From the NCBI RefSeq assembly GCF_000143885.2, contig NC_018581.1, positions 992,001 to 1,056,000 of the forward strand: a DNA stretch of 64,000 nt, written 5' to 3'. Made by a program: the position numbers and the translations under genes. The first letter of the stretch is position 1. Each line of letters opens with the position of its first letter. This stretch comes from Gordonia sp. KTR9 (GTDB lineage Bacteria; Actinomycetota; Actinomycetes; Mycobacteriales; Mycobacteriaceae). Positions 26,225 through 33,911 of this stretch are shown piece by piece. The notes below the pieces were generated by a model, which was given only the letters and a program-made list of their open reading frames with translations, did not search any database and had not been told where the DNA came from.

Positions 26225-27165
26225 GCGCAACCTCTCCCGCGCCGATTCGGATCGGAACGCGGGGTTCGCTGCTGGCCACGACCCAGTCGCAGACCATCGC
26301 CGATGCGTTGACCGCCGCCGGACACCCGGCCGAGCTGGTCATCATCAAGACCGCCGGTGACGCCTCGGCGGCGCCGGTGGCCGAGATCGGTGTCGGGGTG
26401 TTCACCACCGCCATCCGCGTTGCCCTCCGGAACAACGAGGTCGACGTCGCGGTGCACTCCTACAAGGATCTCCCGACCGCCCCCGAGGACGACCTCACGA
26501 TCGCGGCCGTCCCGACGCGCGTCGATCCCCGGGACGCGCTGGTCGCCCGTGACGGACTGGTGCTCGGCGAGCTCCCGCCCGGCTCGGTCATCGGCACCTC
26601 CGCCCCGCGACGGGCCGCGCAGCTTAAAGCATTGGGTCTCGGTTTGGAAATCCGCCCCCTACGAGGCAACCTTGATTCTCGGTTGGGCAAAGTCGCCAGC
26701 GGCGAACTCGACGCAGTCGTGGTCGCCCGCGCCGGACTCGTGCGGATCGGACGGACCGAAGTGGTCTCCGAAGCGCTCGAACCGGTGGTCATGCTGCCGG
26801 CTCCGGCGCAGGGTGCACTCGCTGTGGAGTGCCGCTCCGACGATGCCGAACTGGTGAGAATTCTCGCCGAGTTGGACGACAAGTCCACCCGCGCGGCAAT
26901 TGATGCCGAACGGGCGGTACTCGCGGCTCTCGAAGCCGGATGTACCGCACCGGTCGGCGCGATCGCTGAGGTGGTCGAGTCGATCGACGAGGACGGGCGC
27001 ATCTTCGCCGAACTGTCGCTGCGAGCGGCGGTGGCGGCCGAGGACGGGTCGGACGTGATCCGCGCTTCGGTGGTGGGCCCGGTCGATCGTGCCGTTCAAC
27101 TGGGCAAGGATCTCGCCGCCGAACTGCTGGAGCTGGGAGCGGGCGACCTCGTCAACTCTCCCTAG
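26221..27165 (+). CDS. hemC: Porphobilinogen deaminase (hydroxymethylbilane synthase)
   Basis: HemC joins four porphobilinogens to hydroxymethylbilane. The 314-residue enzyme has [16 protein letters not shown] at the N-terminus, [11 protein letters not shown] with the catalytic Asp nearby, [37 protein letters not shown], and the dipyrromethane-cofactor Cys in [11 protein letters not shown]. The ATG overlaps the hemA stop by 4 nt. A short CCCTC/GAGGG hairpin lies between it and hemD at 27183-27197. Confidence 0.97.
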   Translation: MSATSPAPIRIGTRGSLLATTQSQTIADALTAAGHPAELVIIKTAGDASAAPVAEIGVGVFTTAIRVALRNNEVDVAVHSYKDLPTAPEDDLTIAAVPTRVDPRDALVARDGLVLGELPPGSVIGTSAPRRAAQLKALGLGLEIRPLRGNLDSRLGKVASGELDAVVVARAGLVRIGRTEVVSEALEPVVMLPAPAQGALAVECRSDDAELVRILAELDDKSTRAAIDAERAVLAALEAGCTAPVGAIAEVVESIDEDGRIFAELSLRAAVAAEDGSDVIRASVVGPVDRAVQLGKDLAAELLELGAGDLVNSP

Positions 27166-27214
27166 CAGAGAACGAACTGCAGCCCTCGCCGAGAGGGCAG
27201 GAGAGTGCGAACCC

Positions 27215-28891
27215 ATGAGCCGTACGAAGAAGGCAAATCCCGGACGGATCCTGTTCGTGGGGTCGGGTCCAGGGGACCCAGACCTGCTCACCGTGCGGGC
27301 GCGCACCGTGATCACCAACGCGACCACGGCCTACATCGACCCCGATGTGCCCGCGCCGGTGGTGTCGCTGATCGGTAGTGCGCATCGCGACGAACCCGAC
27401 GTCGACACTCGCCGATCCGCCAAGAAGGCCGAGAAACCCGCCGACGACGCCACGTCGACGCCCGCCTCCCCGCCCGACGAACCCCAGGCCGTCGAGGGTG
27501 ATGCCGGCCAGGCCGACGAGGAGTCGGTGGTCCGGCCGGCGCTCGGCGACCCGGCCGAGGTCGCCAAGACCCTCGTCGCGGCGGCACGCAACGGCGACGA
27601 CGTCGTGCGTGTGGTCTCCGGGGACCCGCTCACCACCGACTCGGTGCTCGCCGAGGTCAACGCCGTCGCCCGCACCTCGGTCACCTTCGAGGTCCTGCCG
27701 GGTCTGCCCGCGGCCTCCGTCGTGCCGAGCTATGCCGGTATGCCGCTCGGCTCGACCCACACCGAGGCCGACGTGCGCGGCGAGGTCGACTGGGCCGCCC
27801 TGGCGGCCGCGCCGGGCCCGCTGGTGCTGCACGCGACGTCGGGTCACCTCGCCGAGACCGCGAGCGCCCTCACCGAGCACGGGATGGCGCCCCAGACCCC
27901 GGCCGCGATCACCATCAACGGCACCACCTGCGCGCAGCGCACCATCGAGGCCACCCTCGCCACGCTCAACGAGCAGGGCAACGCACTCACCGGCCCGCTG
28001 ATCGTCACGGTCGGCAAGGTCGTGGGTGCGCGCGGAAAGCTCTCGTGGTGGGAGTCGCGTGCCCTGTACGGCTGGACCGTCCTGGTGCCGCGTACCAAGG
28101 ACCAGGCCGGCGACATGAGCGAGCGGCTCGTCAGCCACGGCGCCATGCCCAAGGAGGTGCCGACCATCGCGGTCGAGCCGCCGCGGAGTCCCGCGCAGAT
28201 GGAACGCGCCGTCAAGGGGCTCGTCGACGGGCGCTACCAGTGGGTCGTGTTCACCTCCACCAACGCCGTCCGCGCGGTCTGGGAGAAGTTCGCCGAGTTC
28301 GGGCTCGACGCCCGGGCGTTCTCCGGCGTCAAGATCGCGTGCGTCGGTGAGGCCACCGCGGAGAAGGTGCGGTCCTTCGGCATCAACCCCGAACTCGTGC
28401 CGTCGGGTGAGCAGAGCTCGCTTGGCCTGCTCGAGGAATTCCCGCCCTACGACGACGTCTTCGACCCGGTCAACCGAATCCTGTTGCCGCGCGCGGACAT
28501 CGCCACCGAGACCCTGTCCGAGGGACTGCGTGATCGCGGCTGGGAGATCGACGACGTCACCGCCTACCGCACCGTGCGCGCGGCCCCGCCGCCCGCCGAG
28601 ACCCGCGAGATGATCAAGACCGGCGGCTTCGACGCGGTCTGCTTCACCTCCAGCTCGACGGTACGCAACCTCGTCGGCATCGCCGGAAAGCCGCACGCGC
28701 GCACCATCGTCGCGTGCATCGGACCCAAGACCGCCGAGACCGCAACCGAATTCGGACTCCGGGTGGATGTGCAGCCGGAGAACGCCTCGGTGATCGAGCT
28801 CGTCGACGCACTCGCCGAGCACGCTGCCCGCCTCCGGGCCGAGGGCGCACTTCCGCCCCCGCGCAAGAAGTCTCGCCGCTCGCGTTCCTGA
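27215..28891 (+). CDS. hemD: Uroporphyrinogen-III synthase with N-terminal SUMT-like domain
   Basis: The 558-residue fusion begins with a uroporphyrinogen-III methyltransferase-like domain (about 1-285): RILFVGSGPGDPDLLTVRA is intact, but the usual GGDPFVFGRGGEE loop reads SGDPLTTDSVLAEV and the YDRLV motif reads YIDPDV, so methyl transfer is doubtful. An Ala/Pro/Glu-rich insert (about 64-105) interrupts it. The C-terminal HemD domain (about 285-540) has TVLVPRTKDQAGDMSERL, VFTSTNAVRAVWEKF, LLPRADIATETL and FTSSSTVRNLVG and should cyclise hydroxymethylbilane. The whole architecture is the same as in M. tuberculosis HemD. The ribosome site is GGCAGGAGAG. Confidence 0.92.
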   Translation: MSRTKKANPGRILFVGSGPGDPDLLTVRARTVITNATTAYIDPDVPAPVVSLIGSAHRDEPDVDTRRSAKKAEKPADDATSTPASPPDEPQAVEGDAGQADEESVVRPALGDPAEVAKTLVAAARNGDDVVRVVSGDPLTTDSVLAEVNAVARTSVTFEVLPGLPAASVVPSYAGMPLGSTHTEADVRGEVDWAALAAAPGPLVLHATSGHLAETASALTEHGMAPQTPAAITINGTTCAQRTIEATLATLNEQGNALTGPLIVTVGKVVGARGKLSWWESRALYGWTVLVPRTKDQAGDMSERLVSHGAMPKEVPTIAVEPPRSPAQMERAVKGLVDGRYQWVVFTSTNAVRAVWEKFAEFGLDARAFSGVKIACVGEATAEKVRSFGINPELVPSGEQSSLGLLEEFPPYDDVFDPVNRILLPRADIATETLSEGLRDRGWEIDDVTAYRTVRAAPPPAETREMIKTGGFDAVCFTSSSTVRNLVGIAGKPHARTIVACIGPKTAETATEFGLRVDVQPENASVIELVDALAEHAARLRAEGALPPPRKKSRRSRS

Positions 28892-28900
28892 GCTGCTCCT

Positions 28901-28987
28901 GCTCCCTGAGGCGCCGCCCTGAGGTGCGAGGAGCGCAGCGACGAGCCTCGAAGGGTGTGAGGAGCGATAGCGACGAGCCTCGAAGGG
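28901..28987. repeat. Tandem extragenic repeats between hemD and hemB
   Basis: Two copies of GAGGAGCG(C/AT)AGCGACGAGCC-TCGAAGGG lie at 28928-28955 and 28959-28987, preceded by GCTCCCTGAGGCGC (28901-28914). The second copy recurs exactly, in reverse orientation, at 39017-39045. The repeats carry short inverted arms and could form hairpins between the two hem genes. Confidence 0.8.
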
Positions 28988-29009
28988 CTCGTGAGACGAA
29001 GGAGACGAC

Positions 29010-29987
29010 ATGCCACCCGTGATTCGGCCCCGGCGGTTGCGTACCACCCCGGCGATGCGCCGGCTGGTCGCCGAGACCTCACTCGAGCCGCGACATCTGG
29101 TGCTGCCGATGTTCGTCGCCGACGGCATCGCCGAGCCGGTGCCGATCTCGTCGATGCCGGGCGTCGTACAGCACACGATGGAGTCGCTACGCGGTGCCGC
29201 GGCCGAGGCGGTCGCGGCCGGCGTCGGCGGACTGATGCTGTTCGGCGTGCCGCGTCCGGAGGACAAGGACGCCACCGGTTCCGGGGCCGACGCCGAGGAC
29301 GGGATCCTCAACCGGGCCCTGCGCACCCTGGCCGACGATCTCGGGGATGCGACGGTGCTGATGGCCGACACATGCCTCGACGAGTTCACCGATCACGGGC
29401 ACTGCGGCGTCGTCGACGACCGTGGTCGCGTCGACAACGACGAGACCCTCGAGCGCTATGTCTCGATGTCCCTGGCCCAGGCGCGGGCAGGTGCGCATCT
29501 CCTCGGGCCGAGCGGGATGATGGACGGTCAGGTCGCCACCATCCGGGCCGCTCTCGACGCGGAGGGCTTCACCGACACCGGGATCCTGGCCTACGCCGCG
29601 AAGTACGCCTCGGCCTTCTACGGCCCGTTCCGGGAAGCGGTCGGCTCGTCGTTGCAGGGGGACCGGCGAACGTACCAGCAGGATGCGGCCAACCGGGTCG
29701 AGGCGCTGCGCGAGGTCCGCCTGGACCTCGAGGAGGGCGCCGACATCGTGATGGTGAAGCCCGCGATGAGCTACCTCGACATCGTGCGCGACGTCGCCGA
29801 CATGAGCGACGTCCCGGTCGCGGCGTACCAGATCAGCGGCGAATACTCGATGATCTCCGCCGCCGCCGAACGCGGCTGGATCGACCGCGACGCCGCGATC
29901 CTGGAGTCGCTGACCTCGATCCGGCGGGCCGGCGCGTCGATCGTCCTGACCTACTGGGCGGCCGAGGTGGCACAGCGCCTGTCGTGA
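29010..29987 (+). CDS. hemB: Delta-aminolevulinic acid dehydratase (porphobilinogen synthase)
   Basis: HemB condenses two aminolevulinates to porphobilinogen. The 325-residue enzyme has [18 protein letters not shown], the metal-site segment [14 protein letters not shown] (Cys-Asp-Cys instead of Cys-Cys-Cys, the form usual in actinobacteria), the first Schiff-base lysine in [16 protein letters not shown] and the second in [14 protein letters not shown]. It has a good ribosome site, GAAGGAG. It is separated from hemD by 118 bp with two extragenic repeats, which may weaken cotranscription. Confidence 0.97.
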   Translation: MPPVIRPRRLRTTPAMRRLVAETSLEPRHLVLPMFVADGIAEPVPISSMPGVVQHTMESLRGAAAEAVAAGVGGLMLFGVPRPEDKDATGSGADAEDGILNRALRTLADDLGDATVLMADTCLDEFTDHGHCGVVDDRGRVDNDETLERYVSMSLAQARAGAHLLGPSGMMDGQVATIRAALDAEGFTDTGILAYAAKYASAFYGPFREAVGSSLQGDRRTYQQDAANRVEALREVRLDLEEGADIVMVKPAMSYLDIVRDVADMSDVPVAAYQISGEYSMISAAAERGWIDRDAAILESLTSIRRAGASIVLTYWAAEVAQRLS

Positions 29988-30022
29988 CCGCTCGCGGGGC
30001 GCTGGTGGCGATCCCGATTCAC

Positions 30023-30028
30023 TAGGCT
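30023..30028 (+). promoter_or_regulatory. Leaderless-type -10 box for the NPYGQ-repeat protein
   Basis: TAGGCT, 6 nt (GGTCCC), then ATG 30035; no ribosome binding site. Confidence 0.55.
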
Positions 30029-30034
30029 GGTCCC

Positions 30035-30907
30035 ATGCCCGAACCGTACGGCCCCGCGCCCGAGTCCGACCCCGGCGCGTCGTCGCGACCGAAGATCCCC
30101 GACTCCGTCTCCATCGCCGTCGAACTGTGGGTGGTGGTGATCGTCGGGCAGATCGTGGCGCTGTTCGCGCAGACGGGCACGTTCGTCGACATGATCCGCG
30201 ATCAGGTGCGCGCGGCGCCGCAAGAGGGGGTCCCGCCCGAGCAGGTCGACTTCATGACGTCGTCGGGCTTCGTGATCGGCGTGCTGGTCGTGACCTCGCT
30301 GTTCCTGACCGCTATCACCGCATTGGTCGTCTGGTTCACCCGGAAGGGTTACAACTGGGCGCGCGTGGTCCTGTCGGCGATGGGCGTCTACGTCGTGGTC
30401 AGCCTGCTGTTCTCGCTGTTCGGCGACACCTCGCCGGTCTGGGCGATGATCCCGCAGGTGATCAGCGGCGTCGCGGCGCTCGGCGCGACAGTGCTGCTGA
30501 TGCGCGGCGACTCCGAGACGTATTGCCGGGCCATGGCGCAGGCGCGCAAGCCACAACCGGTCCACCCCCCGACGCCGCCGTATCCGTACGGACAGAACCC
30601 GTATGGCCAGAACCCGTACGGCCAGAACCTGTACGGGCAGAATCCGTACAGCCAGAACCCGTACGAGCGGAATCCTTACGGACAGAATCCGTATGGCCAG
30701 AACCCGTACGGCCGCAGTCCGTATGACCCGAACCCACACGGCGAGAACACGCCGTATGGTGACAGCGAACATCGGGATGAGCGCGTCGGCCCTCATCCCG
30801 AGAAGCCCCACTCGGAGCCCGTCCATCTCGAGAAGCCGCGCCCCGAGAACCTGCGCCCCGAGAACTCGGGGTCCGAGAACCAGAACGAAGGACCGAAGAA
30901 CCAGTGA
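30035..30907 (+). CDS. Membrane protein with NPYGQ pentapeptide repeats
   Basis: The 290-residue product has four hydrophobic segments in residues 25-160 (VAVELWVVVIVGQIVALFA; GFVIGVLVVTSLFLTAITALVVWF; VVLSAMGVYVVVSLLFSLF; MIPQVISGVAALGATVLLM). The cytoplasmic-type tail begins PPTPPYPYG and then runs through about ten near-perfect NPYGQ units (about 188-236), then Glu/Pro/Asn-rich repeats of RPEN type. Gly/Tyr/Gln-rich tails are common in mycobacterial membrane proteins but their role is unknown. The next gene overlaps by 4 nt, so three membrane genes form a unit after hemB. Confidence 0.78.
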   Translation: MPEPYGPAPESDPGASSRPKIPDSVSIAVELWVVVIVGQIVALFAQTGTFVDMIRDQVRAAPQEGVPPEQVDFMTSSGFVIGVLVVTSLFLTAITALVVWFTRKGYNWARVVLSAMGVYVVVSLLFSLFGDTSPVWAMIPQVISGVAALGATVLLMRGDSETYCRAMAQARKPQPVHPPTPPYPYGQNPYGQNPYGQNLYGQNPYSQNPYERNPYGQNPYGQNPYGRSPYDPNPHGENTPYGDSEHRDERVGPHPEKPHSEPVHLEKPRPENLRPENSGSENQNEGPKNQ

Positions 30908-31338
30908 CAAGTCCCGATCCGGCGCTGCGTCCGAAACTCGTCGTCTGGGCCTACCGGTGCTGGCTGGCCTCGGGCGCGCTGCTGGTAGCGCTCGGCGCGC
31001 TGGTGATCGTCGTGTCCGCGGTCGCCGACACCGGGACCGTCACCTCCGGAGTGCTGGGTGCGATGGTCGTCGTCGTGGGGGTCGCGTACATCCTGCTGGG
31101 CAGCAAGGCCTACACCGGCGATGTGCGGTGGCGGTCGTCGCTGGCGGCGCTGACCCTGGTCGTCGTGGCGATGCTGCTGTTCCTGAGCCTGGGAATCCAG
31201 TTCTTCGCATTCCCCCTGCTCGCTGCGATCGTCGGTCTGTTCGGGTCGTTGCTCGCCTACCGGCCGCCCGCCGAGACCTGGTACACCGGCAAGGAGCCGG
31301 ACGCTCCGGCCCGCCGGTCCCGCAAGAAGAACACGTGA
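30904..31338 (+). CDS. Four-helix membrane protein of unknown function
   Basis: The 144-residue protein has four predicted membrane helices (ALLVALGALVIVVSAVA; VLGAMVVVVGVAYILLG; ALTLVVVAMLLFLSLGI; FAFPLLAAIVGLFGSLLAY) and a basic tail (PARRSRKKNT). No motif is recognised. GTG 30904 overlaps the previous stop (GTGA) and its own stop overlaps the next GTG, so it is coupled at both ends. Its place after hemB is like the small membrane genes there in mycobacteria. Confidence 0.75.
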   Translation: MTSPDPALRPKLVVWAYRCWLASGALLVALGALVIVVSAVADTGTVTSGVLGAMVVVVGVAYILLGSKAYTGDVRWRSSLAALTLVVVAMLLFLSLGIQFFAFPLLAAIVGLFGSLLAYRPPAETWYTGKEPDAPARRSRKKNT

Positions 31339-31985
31339 CCTCCGATCCGCCCGCCTCCGAGCCCGACGCCCCGGAACCCGACGCCCCGGACTCCGACGTT
31401 GCGGACCCGGAAGTAGTCGAACCCGACGCCCCGGAACCCGATGTGGCGGACCCCGTGGAACCGGCGGGGGAGATCTTGTTCGCCGAATCCGGGGGCAGTT
31501 GGTGGGTCGTCGTCATCGGTCCGATCCTGGTCGGTGCTGTCCTGGCCCTCGAGATCGCCGGACCCGGTCAGGTGCACTGGCCGGTGCTGGCGATCTTCTT
31601 CGTGCTCCTCCTCGGGTTCTCGGTCGTGCAGGTGTCCGCGGCGCGTCGCCATGTCAGCGTCGAACTCACCGAGACCACCCTCCGGCAGGGCGCCGTCACG
31701 ACCCCGCTCGCCGACATCGAGAAGATCTTCCCGCCCAACCACGGTCACACCCCGGAGGACTGGGAGAGTTCGTCCGCGCTCGGCGAGCTGCACGGAGTAC
31801 CCCGGCGCCGCAAGGGTATCGGCGTGAAGCTGACCTCGGGGACACTCGCCCAGGCATGGGCCCGGGACGTCGAACGGTTGCGCAGCGAACTCACGCAGGC
31901 GCACGAGGCGGTCCGGCTGGGTCTGCCGCCCAGGGGCACCCCGACCACGGGCCGGGACCCCGGGGATCAGGACGTGACCGAGTGA
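31335..31985 (+). CDS. Membrane protein with acidic PDAPE repeats
   Basis: The 216-residue product has an acidic, Pro-rich N-terminus in which the pentapeptide PDAPE/PDVAD-type unit recurs about seven times in 35 residues, then two membrane helices (WWVVVIGPILVGAVLALEIAG and VLAIFFVLLLGFSVVQVSA), and a soluble C-terminal part with strand VSVELTETTLRQGAVTTPLADIEKIFP that resembles the PH-like region of DUF3093-type proteins. The role is unknown. GTG 31335 overlaps the previous stop. Its last 19 nt overlap the convergent gene. Confidence 0.75.
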   Translation: MTSDPPASEPDAPEPDAPDSDVADPEVVEPDAPEPDVADPVEPAGEILFAESGGSWWVVVIGPILVGAVLALEIAGPGQVHWPVLAIFFVLLLGFSVVQVSAARRHVSVELTETTLRQGAVTTPLADIEKIFPPNHGHTPEDWESSSALGELHGVPRRRKGIGVKLTSGTLAQAWARDVERLRSELTQAHEAVRLGLPPRGTPTTGRDPGDQDVTE

Positions 31986-32671
31986 CGGCCCGCCCGGCTG
32001 TCGCGATAGGCGCGGCGTCGTAGATCGCCCAGCCACGACGGCGCGAACTCGACGCCTTCGGGCCGGTGCAGGATCGGGTCGAAGTCGACGTCGAGTCCGG
32101 TGAGGACGTGGTCGAGTTCGATCCGGACCACGGGCACGAACCGTCTGGCGCCCGCTTCCAGGACGATGACGATCGGCTGGTTCCGGCGCAGACGAGCGGC
32201 CAGGTCCTCGATCGACACCCCGGAGGAGTCCGACGGCTCGAGGATGCGGGCCCGGATCCAGTACAGCCGGCCGTCGTATCGGTAGGGCGTCAGGCTCGAC
32301 ACCGCGGTGGCCCAGTGCGTCGTCGGAAGCGGTACGGGCAGGCGGCCGGCCAGCGGGGCCGGGCCCGCCAGCAGGAGGTCCCAGGCGCCGGTCGCGTTCG
32401 TCGACGGCGAGACGCCACCGCCGCCCACGGTGCCGGGGTCGCTCGCCGGGAACCTGATGGCCACTCCCACGATGTCCGGTAGTGCGCCGGGCGTGCCGAT
32501 CCCTTTCGACACCCGCACCGACACCGGGCCGCTCCGGAAGGGCAGTGGGTGATCCGCGGACAGTGCGGCGTGACCCCCGCACAGCAGACCGTCGGGGTGG
32601 AACACCCGCGCGTGTCTGAGTGCGCCGAGCCAGCGGAACGGGGTCGTGATGAGGTCGGGTAGTGCGCTCAT
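31967..32671 (-). CDS. Catalase-fold-like protein of unknown function
   Basis: The 234-residue protein is not firmly recognised. The segment ARVFHPDGLLCGGHAAL...LPFRSGPVSVRVSKGIGTPGALPDIVGVAIRF resembles the catalase-related beta-barrel: an HxxG motif like the catalytic-His motif of catalases, followed by a strand like VxVRFSxGxGxPxxPDxxGxAVRF. The expected heme-ligand tyrosine motif is not seen, so heme binding is doubtful. Such proteins have also been annotated loosely as phosphodiesterases. It lies 92 bp downstream of, and in the same direction as, a manganese catalase, which suggests a shared peroxide-linked transcript. Start ATG 32671. Confidence 0.5.
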   Translation of the reverse strand: MSALPDLITTPFRWLGALRHARVFHPDGLLCGGHAALSADHPLPFRSGPVSVRVSKGIGTPGALPDIVGVAIRFPASDPGTVGGGGVSPSTNATGAWDLLLAGPAPLAGRLPVPLPTTHWATAVSSLTPYRYDGRLYWIRARILEPSDSSGVSIEDLAARLRRNQPIVIVLEAGARRFVPVVRIELDHVLTGLDVDFDPILHRPEGVEFAPSWLGDLRRRAYRDSRAGRHSVTS

Positions 32672-32763
32672 GAGAACTCCGGTTGTCGGGTGGACGCGCG
32701 CGTGCCCGGAGGCGTCCCCGTGAACGGGTCCGCCGCCGGGCGACGTGCGCAACAACTGTCGGT

Positions 32764-33678
32764 CTAGCCGGACGGGTCGGGGTCGACGGCGTCCTTGATC
32801 TTGCCGATGACACCCTTCTCGGTGCCGAACTGCGGCTTCTGCGGGGTGCCCATCGCGCCGTCGTAGGTGGCGTAGAGCTTCGGGTCCGGTGGGGGGCCGG
32901 ACTGCCGGTCGCCGAGGGGCTGCGGATCGGCCAGGAACTTGAACTCGTGGGCACCGTCGGGGGTGGGTCCGCTGGCCCAGCCGCCCTTGTTCGAGTCCTC
33001 TCCGTCGGAGAGGTGCCACAACGTGCTGGCGTGCTCGCTGAACTCCTCGTCGAACAGATCGTCGGGGGCGATGGTGCCCTCCAGCCCGTCTTCCTTGAGC
33101 TCCTCGATGCCCTTGAGCCACAGGTTCTGGTGGAAGGTGTCGCGGGCGAGGTTGAACCGCAGCATCGCCTTCACGCCTGGGTCATCGGTCATGTGCCACA
33201 GACGCGCGGTCTGCACGCGTCCCTGGGCCTCGGCGGTCACGTTCGCGTGGAAGTCGGCCAGGAGGTTGCCGCTGTGTGTGATGTATCCGCTGTTCCAGGG
33301 CACGCCGTTGCTGTCGGCGAGGCGGGGCCCACCGCCGGAGAAGATGGCCTGGGTCGGATCGGTGCCGCCGAGTACGGCCGCCACCACCGGATCTCCCAGA
33401 GCGTTCTCGGTCGAGTTGGTGACCGGCGCGCCTTCGAGCAGACGGGCGACCATGGTGGCGATCATCTCCACGTGACCGATCTCCTCGGTCGCGATGTCCA
33501 TGATCATGTCCTTGTATTTGCCCTTCATGCGGCAGTTCCAGCCCTGCATGAGGTACTGCATGGTCACGGTCATCTCGCCGTAGGCGCCGCCGAGCAGCTC
33601 CTGGAGCTTGCGCGCGTAGATGGGGTCGGGCTTCTCGGGTTTGACGTCGAATTGCATGTAATCGGTGTGGCGGAACAT
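32764..33678 (-). CDS. Manganese catalase
   Basis: The 304-residue enzyme disproportionates hydrogen peroxide with a dimanganese centre. The ferritin-like four-helix bundle carries the ligand motifs: Glu in GAYGEMTVTMQYLMQGWN, EExxH in DIATEEIGHVEM, and Glu/His in NVTAEAQGRVQTARLWHMT and RFNLARDTFHQN. A C-terminal polar tail with GPPPDPKLYATYDGAMG follows, as usual in the KatN family. The start ATG 33678 has the ribosome site GAAGGGAA. Longer readings upstream are artefacts. Non-heme catalase would spare the haem supply made next door. Confidence 0.92.
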   Translation of the reverse strand: MFRHTDYMQFDVKPEKPDPIYARKLQELLGGAYGEMTVTMQYLMQGWNCRMKGKYKDMIMDIATEEIGHVEMIATMVARLLEGAPVTNSTENALGDPVVAAVLGGTDPTQAIFSGGGPRLADSNGVPWNSGYITHSGNLLADFHANVTAEAQGRVQTARLWHMTDDPGVKAMLRFNLARDTFHQNLWLKGIEELKEDGLEGTIAPDDLFDEEFSEHASTLWHLSDGEDSNKGGWASGPTPDGAHEFKFLADPQPLGDRQSGPPPDPKLYATYDGAMGTPQKPQFGTEKGVIGKIKDAVDPDPSG

Positions 33679-33861
33679 GATTCCCTTCCATATCGGCAGA
33701 TGCACTCTGTGGAAGCGCGGATGGGACGAGTCGCCGCGCAGGTCAGGTCGAACGTAGGACCCACGTGCTCTCGTCTGTGCGTCGCAGCGTGGTTTCCACA
33801 ACGGCGTCGGCGGCAGTATGCCCGCATCGCCCATGCTCAAACACCAGACCGGAGAAACGAC

Positions 33862-33892
33862 CGCGGCCACCGTCTCCTCGACGGTGGCCGCG
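33862..33892. terminator. Strong hairpin downstream of the acyl-CoA oxidase gene
   Basis: CGCGGCCACCGTC pairs perfectly with GACGGTGGCCGCG around TCCTC, 19 nt after the oxidase stop on the minus strand. It also separates that gene from the manganese catalase promoter region (33679-33861), in which no gene was seen. Confidence 0.7.
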
Positions 33893-33911
33893 ATGGTCTG
33901 TGGAGCAGGCG

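Noticed and set aside
28892..29009. A short gene between hemD and hemB
   Set aside because: Open frames here are made of the extragenic repeat and have no conserved start or ribosome site.
27152..29389. 745-codon open frame opposite hemD/hemB
   Set aside because: It lies opposite two clearly coding enzymes and shows only Ser/Arg-rich and Gly-rich shadow sequence.
30586..30760. NPYGQ-coding repeat as a possible CRISPR-like array
   Set aside because: Units are 15 nt, contiguous and in frame with a protein; there are no spacers.
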